Source of the DNA: Serratia nevei
Lineage (GTDB): Bacteria > Pseudomonadota > Gammaproteobacteria > Enterobacterales > Enterobacteriaceae
Reading direction: 5' to 3'
Assembly: GCF_037948395.1 (NCBI RefSeq)
Contig: NZ_CP149940.1
Location: 434,001 to 498,000 of the forward strand
Length of the DNA: 64,000 nt
A model generated the notes under the pieces. That model searched no databases. It saw only the letters and a list, made by a program, of their open reading frames with translations, and was not told the DNA's origin. Every line of letters starts with the position of its first letter. Position 1 is the stretch's first letter. Shown here one piece after another: positions 61,507-64,000 of the stretch. A program made the translations under genes and the position numbers.

Positions 61507-62576
61507 TGTTTGGCGTATTAGACCGGTATATCGGTAAAACGATTTTCAACACCATCATCATGACGCTGTTCATGCTGGTGTCGCTGTCCGGCATCATCAA
61601 GTTCGTCGATCAGCTACGCAAGGTCGGCCAGGGCGAATACACCGCCCTGAGCGCCGGCATGTACACCCTGCTGAGCGTGCCGAAAGACATCGAGATCTTC
61701 TTCCCGATGGCGGCGCTGCTCGGCGCGCTGCTCGGCCTGGGCCAACTGGCGACGCGCAGTGAACTGGTAGTGATGCAGGCTTCCGGCTTCACCCGCCTGC
61801 AGATCGCCGGCTCGGTGATGAAAACCGCCATTCCGCTGGTGCTGCTGACCATGGCGATCGGCGAGTGGGTGGCGCCGCAGGGCGAGCAGATGGCGCGCAA
61901 CTACCGCGCCCAGCAGATGTACGGCGGCTCACTGCTCTCCACCAAGAGCGGGCTGTGGGCGAAGGACGGCAACGACTTCATCTACATCGAGCGCGTCTCC
62001 GGCGATAAAGAACTCTCCGGCGTGAACATCTACCACTTCAACGATCAGCGTCGCCTCGAGACGGTGCGCTATGCCGCCACCGCCAGCTTCGAGAACGGCC
62101 TGTGGCAGCTTTCGCAGGTGGACACCTCGGATCTGACCAACCCGAAACAGGTGACCGGCACCCAGACGCTGACCGGCGAATGGAAAACCAACCTGACCCC
62201 GGACAAGCTGGGCGTGGTGGCGCTGGATCCGGATTCGCTCTCCATCAGCGGGCTGCATAACTACGTGAAGTACCTGAAGCAGAGCGGCCAGGAATCCAAC
62301 CGTTACCAGCTCAACATGTGGAGCAAAATCTTCTCGCCGCTGTCGGTGGCGGTGATGATGCTGATGGCGCTGTCGTTCATCTTCGGCCCGCTGCGCAGCG
62401 TGCCGATGGGTATCCGCGTGGTGACCGGCATCAGCTTCGGCTTCCTGTTCTACGTGCTGGATCAGATCTTCGGCCCGCTGAGCATGGTCTACAGCATGCC
62501 GCCGGTGCTGGGCGCGCTGCTGCCGAGCATGCTGTTCCTGCTGATCAGCGTGTATATGCTGCTCAAACGCAAGTAG
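61506..62576 (+). CDS. lptG: LptG, lipopolysaccharide export permease
   Basis: 356 residues (E. coli 360). MFGVLDRYIGKTIFNTIIMTLFMLVSLSGIIKFVDQL opens the first span; the same 3+3 membrane layout and jellyroll domain as LptF. ATG shares a base with the lptF stop (TGATG), supporting this start over in-frame codons upstream. Followed by a strong terminator. Confidence 0.97.
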   Translation: MFGVLDRYIGKTIFNTIIMTLFMLVSLSGIIKFVDQLRKVGQGEYTALSAGMYTLLSVPKDIEIFFPMAALLGALLGLGQLATRSELVVMQASGFTRLQIAGSVMKTAIPLVLLTMAIGEWVAPQGEQMARNYRAQQMYGGSLLSTKSGLWAKDGNDFIYIERVSGDKELSGVNIYHFNDQRRLETVRYAATASFENGLWQLSQVDTSDLTNPKQVTGTQTLTGEWKTNLTPDKLGVVALDPDSLSISGLHNYVKYLKQSGQESNRYQLNMWSKIFSPLSVAVMMLMALSFIFGPLRSVPMGIRVVTGISFGFLFYVLDQIFGPLSMVYSMPPVLGALLPSMLFLLISVYMLLKRK

Positions 62577-62596
62577 CGGGGCGATCGGTAGTGAAG

Positions 62597-62627
62597 AAAG
62601 GCGTGGCCGTGGGGCCGCGCCTTTTTT
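62597..62627 (+). terminator. Terminator of lptFG
   Basis: AAAGGCGTGGCC (62597-62608) and GGCCGCGCCTTT (62613-62624) form a 12-bp stem with one G-T pair, followed by TTTTTT. Confidence 0.9.
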
Positions 62628-62711
62628 GTTGGTGCGGCATGCCCCCGCCTGCGGTTTTTGTCGTGTTATAGTCACTTCAGTGGCAATGCAGGGAGAGGGA
62701 GCTGGCAGCCA

Positions 62712-63428
62712 ATGGAAGACGAATATAATCTCAGCAACATTATCGGCAAGCGCCTGGAAGCGGCACTCGGGGAGTTGGGCGATCTCTTGTGGGCGTATGT
62801 GGTGCTATCCAAAAAAGACATTGCCTGCATCTTTGGCGTCACCAACTACCCGAGTGAATGGGTAAAAAAGTATCAAGAGCAGGGGTTGCAGTACATTGAT
62901 CCGGTGGTGCTTACCGCCCGCAACCGCCTGACCCCGTTCGCCTGGGACGAGCAAATTATGGCTGACGCAGGGCTGCACTTTCCCGAACTGTTCGAGCAGG
63001 CCCGCGAGTTTGGCGTGACGCACGGCTATACCTTCGTGCTGCACGATTACAACGACAACCTCGTCACGCTTTCTTTTGCCTTCAGCGCGGAACAGAAAAT
63101 GGCAGCCATCCAGGCGCTCACCGAGCGTAAAGGCGACATTTCGGTATTGCTGGCCTCAATCCATGAGTCGTACCTGGCGCTGTCCCCACTGTCAGCAAAA
63201 AACGCCGCATCCCTGGAGCGTAACGCCCGCTTTACCGACAGGGAAAACGAAATCCTCTATTGGGCCAGCGTGGGTAAAACCTACCAGGAAACGGCGATGA
63301 TCCTGGGCATAAAGACCGGCACCATCAAGTTTCATATGTCCAACATTGTCAAAAAGCTGGGGGTCACGAATGCCCGACATGCTGTGCGCTTGGGGATGGA
63401 GCTGCGGCTGATTAAGCCGGTGGAGTGA
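62712..63428 (+). CDS. LuxR-family acyl-homoserine lactone receptor, no synthase adjacent
   Basis: 238 residues from ATG 62712. The N-terminal autoinducer-binding domain keeps the invariant residues W (EWVKKY), Y, D-P (QYIDPVV), W (FAWDEQ) and G (VTHGYTF). The C-terminal HTH (about 172-235) has FTDRENEILYWASVGKTYQETAMILGIK with the conserved E, L and G, then HMSNIVKKLGVTNARHAV. Belongs with Serratia receptors such as SmaR, SpnR and SwrR. Those genes usually lie convergent to a luxI synthase; none is found in the 570 bases that follow, so it looks like a solo receptor or one whose partner lies elsewhere. Confidence 0.93.
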   Translation: MEDEYNLSNIIGKRLEAALGELGDLLWAYVVLSKKDIACIFGVTNYPSEWVKKYQEQGLQYIDPVVLTARNRLTPFAWDEQIMADAGLHFPELFEQAREFGVTHGYTFVLHDYNDNLVTLSFAFSAEQKMAAIQALTERKGDISVLLASIHESYLALSPLSAKNAASLERNARFTDRENEILYWASVGKTYQETAMILGIKTGTIKFHMSNIVKKLGVTNARHAVRLGMELRLIKPVE

Positions 63429-63445
63429 CGGGCTAGTTAGCCCGT
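63428..63445 (+). repeat. Perfect hairpin directly at the luxR stop codon
   Basis: ACGGGCTA-GT-TAGCCCGT, 8-bp arms, beginning in the last base of the stop codon. No U-run follows, so it may be an RNA-stabilising element or a weak terminator. Confidence 0.5.
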
Positions 63446-64000
63446 GGAATACTGAGGCAACGGCTGCGCAGAACTCATCAGCGGGATACGTCTAAAGGGA
63501 GAAAATATCGGCTGGCGAGCAGCGTCTTTCGATTCGGGAAATAGCGAGCGTTAACCGGTATTGATTTGGCGCCGTGGCGATTAACGTGAAGGCCGCAATA
63601 GCGTATCGGCGGCTCCGAACTCTGCAATTTGAAATAATCACCAGGTTGAACTGATAAAGGTCTAGTAAGGGACTGTACTTTAGTCTAACTAGTTTCTCGC
63701 CCCTTAAGGCGATACACTTCCCCGGTAATTTTTTGATAAAAATACAAAAAAAAACCTGACCGCGTAGGGCCAGGTTGCCAATATTGGCCAACACCAGGGA
63801 AAATTTTCTTGCACCATCTTAAAGCTATTAACTCCGCAGAGGCAAGCGATCTCAGCTGGTTTTTAGGCATTAACTAGCCATTTTGTTATGTATACACGTT
63901 ATTTTCTGGTGATTTCAGATAAAGCCCATCCAACGTGAATAACCTCTACCGTTTGATAGCCTAGATTTCTATTTTTTATTTTTCACCTGACATTCAGCAA
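63446..64000. other. Gene-free right end of the window
   Basis: About 555 bases with no convincing ORF on either strand; the minus-strand frames of 61 and 100 codons show no family features. It becomes AT-rich toward 64000 and holds a clear minus-strand terminator at 63745-63776. No luxI remnant was recognised. Confidence 0.55.
63745..63776 (-). terminator. Orphan minus-strand terminator
   Basis: Minus strand AACCTGGCC, loop CTACGC, GGTCAGGTT followed by seven or more T. One A-C mismatch in the stem. The transcript that ends here begins to the right, either a gene beyond the window or a small RNA. Confidence 0.75.

Noticed and set aside
63492..63794. 100-codon minus-strand ORF downstream of luxR as a possible luxI
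   Set aside because: Lacks the LuxI-type conserved Arg, Asp and Glu pattern and runs across a strong terminator.

Overview
The window is chromosomal DNA of an enterobacterium, most probably Serratia of the S. marcescens group. Base composition is GC-rich outside one island, the conserved blocks follow the Escherichia coli order (yhbV-U-T-S-Q, yhbP, yraR, yraQ; nrdG-nrdD, treC-treB-treR, mgtA; ridA-pyrI-pyrB, argI-rraB-miaE, yjgM-valS-holC-pepA-lptF-lptG), and the genes slotted between these blocks (carbon-phosphorus lyase operon, exported family 20 hexosaminidase, one-module NRPS-like reductase, LuxR-type quorum-sensing receptor) suit Serratia. The genus call is inference from gene content and order.

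Left part (1-21449): the end of a membrane-fusion protein and two ABC-2 type permeases; the anaerobic ubiquinone genes ubiV and ubiU facing ubiT-yhbS; yhbQ; the acid-induced ornithine decarboxylase/antiporter operon speF-potE, preceded by a recognisable 34-codon speFL ornithine-sensing leader; yhbP and yraR; a tightly overlapped phnFGHIJKLMN-(hexapeptide transferase)-phnP operon without phnCDE; yraQ and a small antitoxin-like ORF.

Middle island (about 21450-28265): AT-richer DNA holding a 1589-residue fusion of a sacsin/Hsp90-like ATPase domain and an SF1 helicase, and a convergent 281-residue SMEK-domain protein. Short imperfect repeats border both cargo genes. This looks like a candidate phage-defence insertion between yraQ and nrdG and is the least explained part of the window.

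Right part (28266-64000): nrdDG with paired NrdR boxes and an FNR box; a LysR/quinone-reductase pair; treBC-treR with a TreR operator; mgtA with a PhoP box and an mgtL-type leader; a GH20 hexosaminidase; an orphan A-T-R NRPS-like enzyme; ridA; pyrBI with a pyrL-type leader and attenuator; a solitary peptide-binding protein; argI with two ARG boxes; rraB, miaE, a GMC oxidoreductase, yjgM, valS, holC, an intergenic palindromic repeat, pepA, lptFG and a LuxR-type receptor with no synthase beside it. The final 570 bases hold no convincing protein gene but do hold a minus-strand terminator.

A recurring theme is metabolite-sensing leaders: ornithine (speFL), Mg2+/proline (mgtL) and UTP (pyrL) are each represented by a short leader ORF that standard annotation usually misses.
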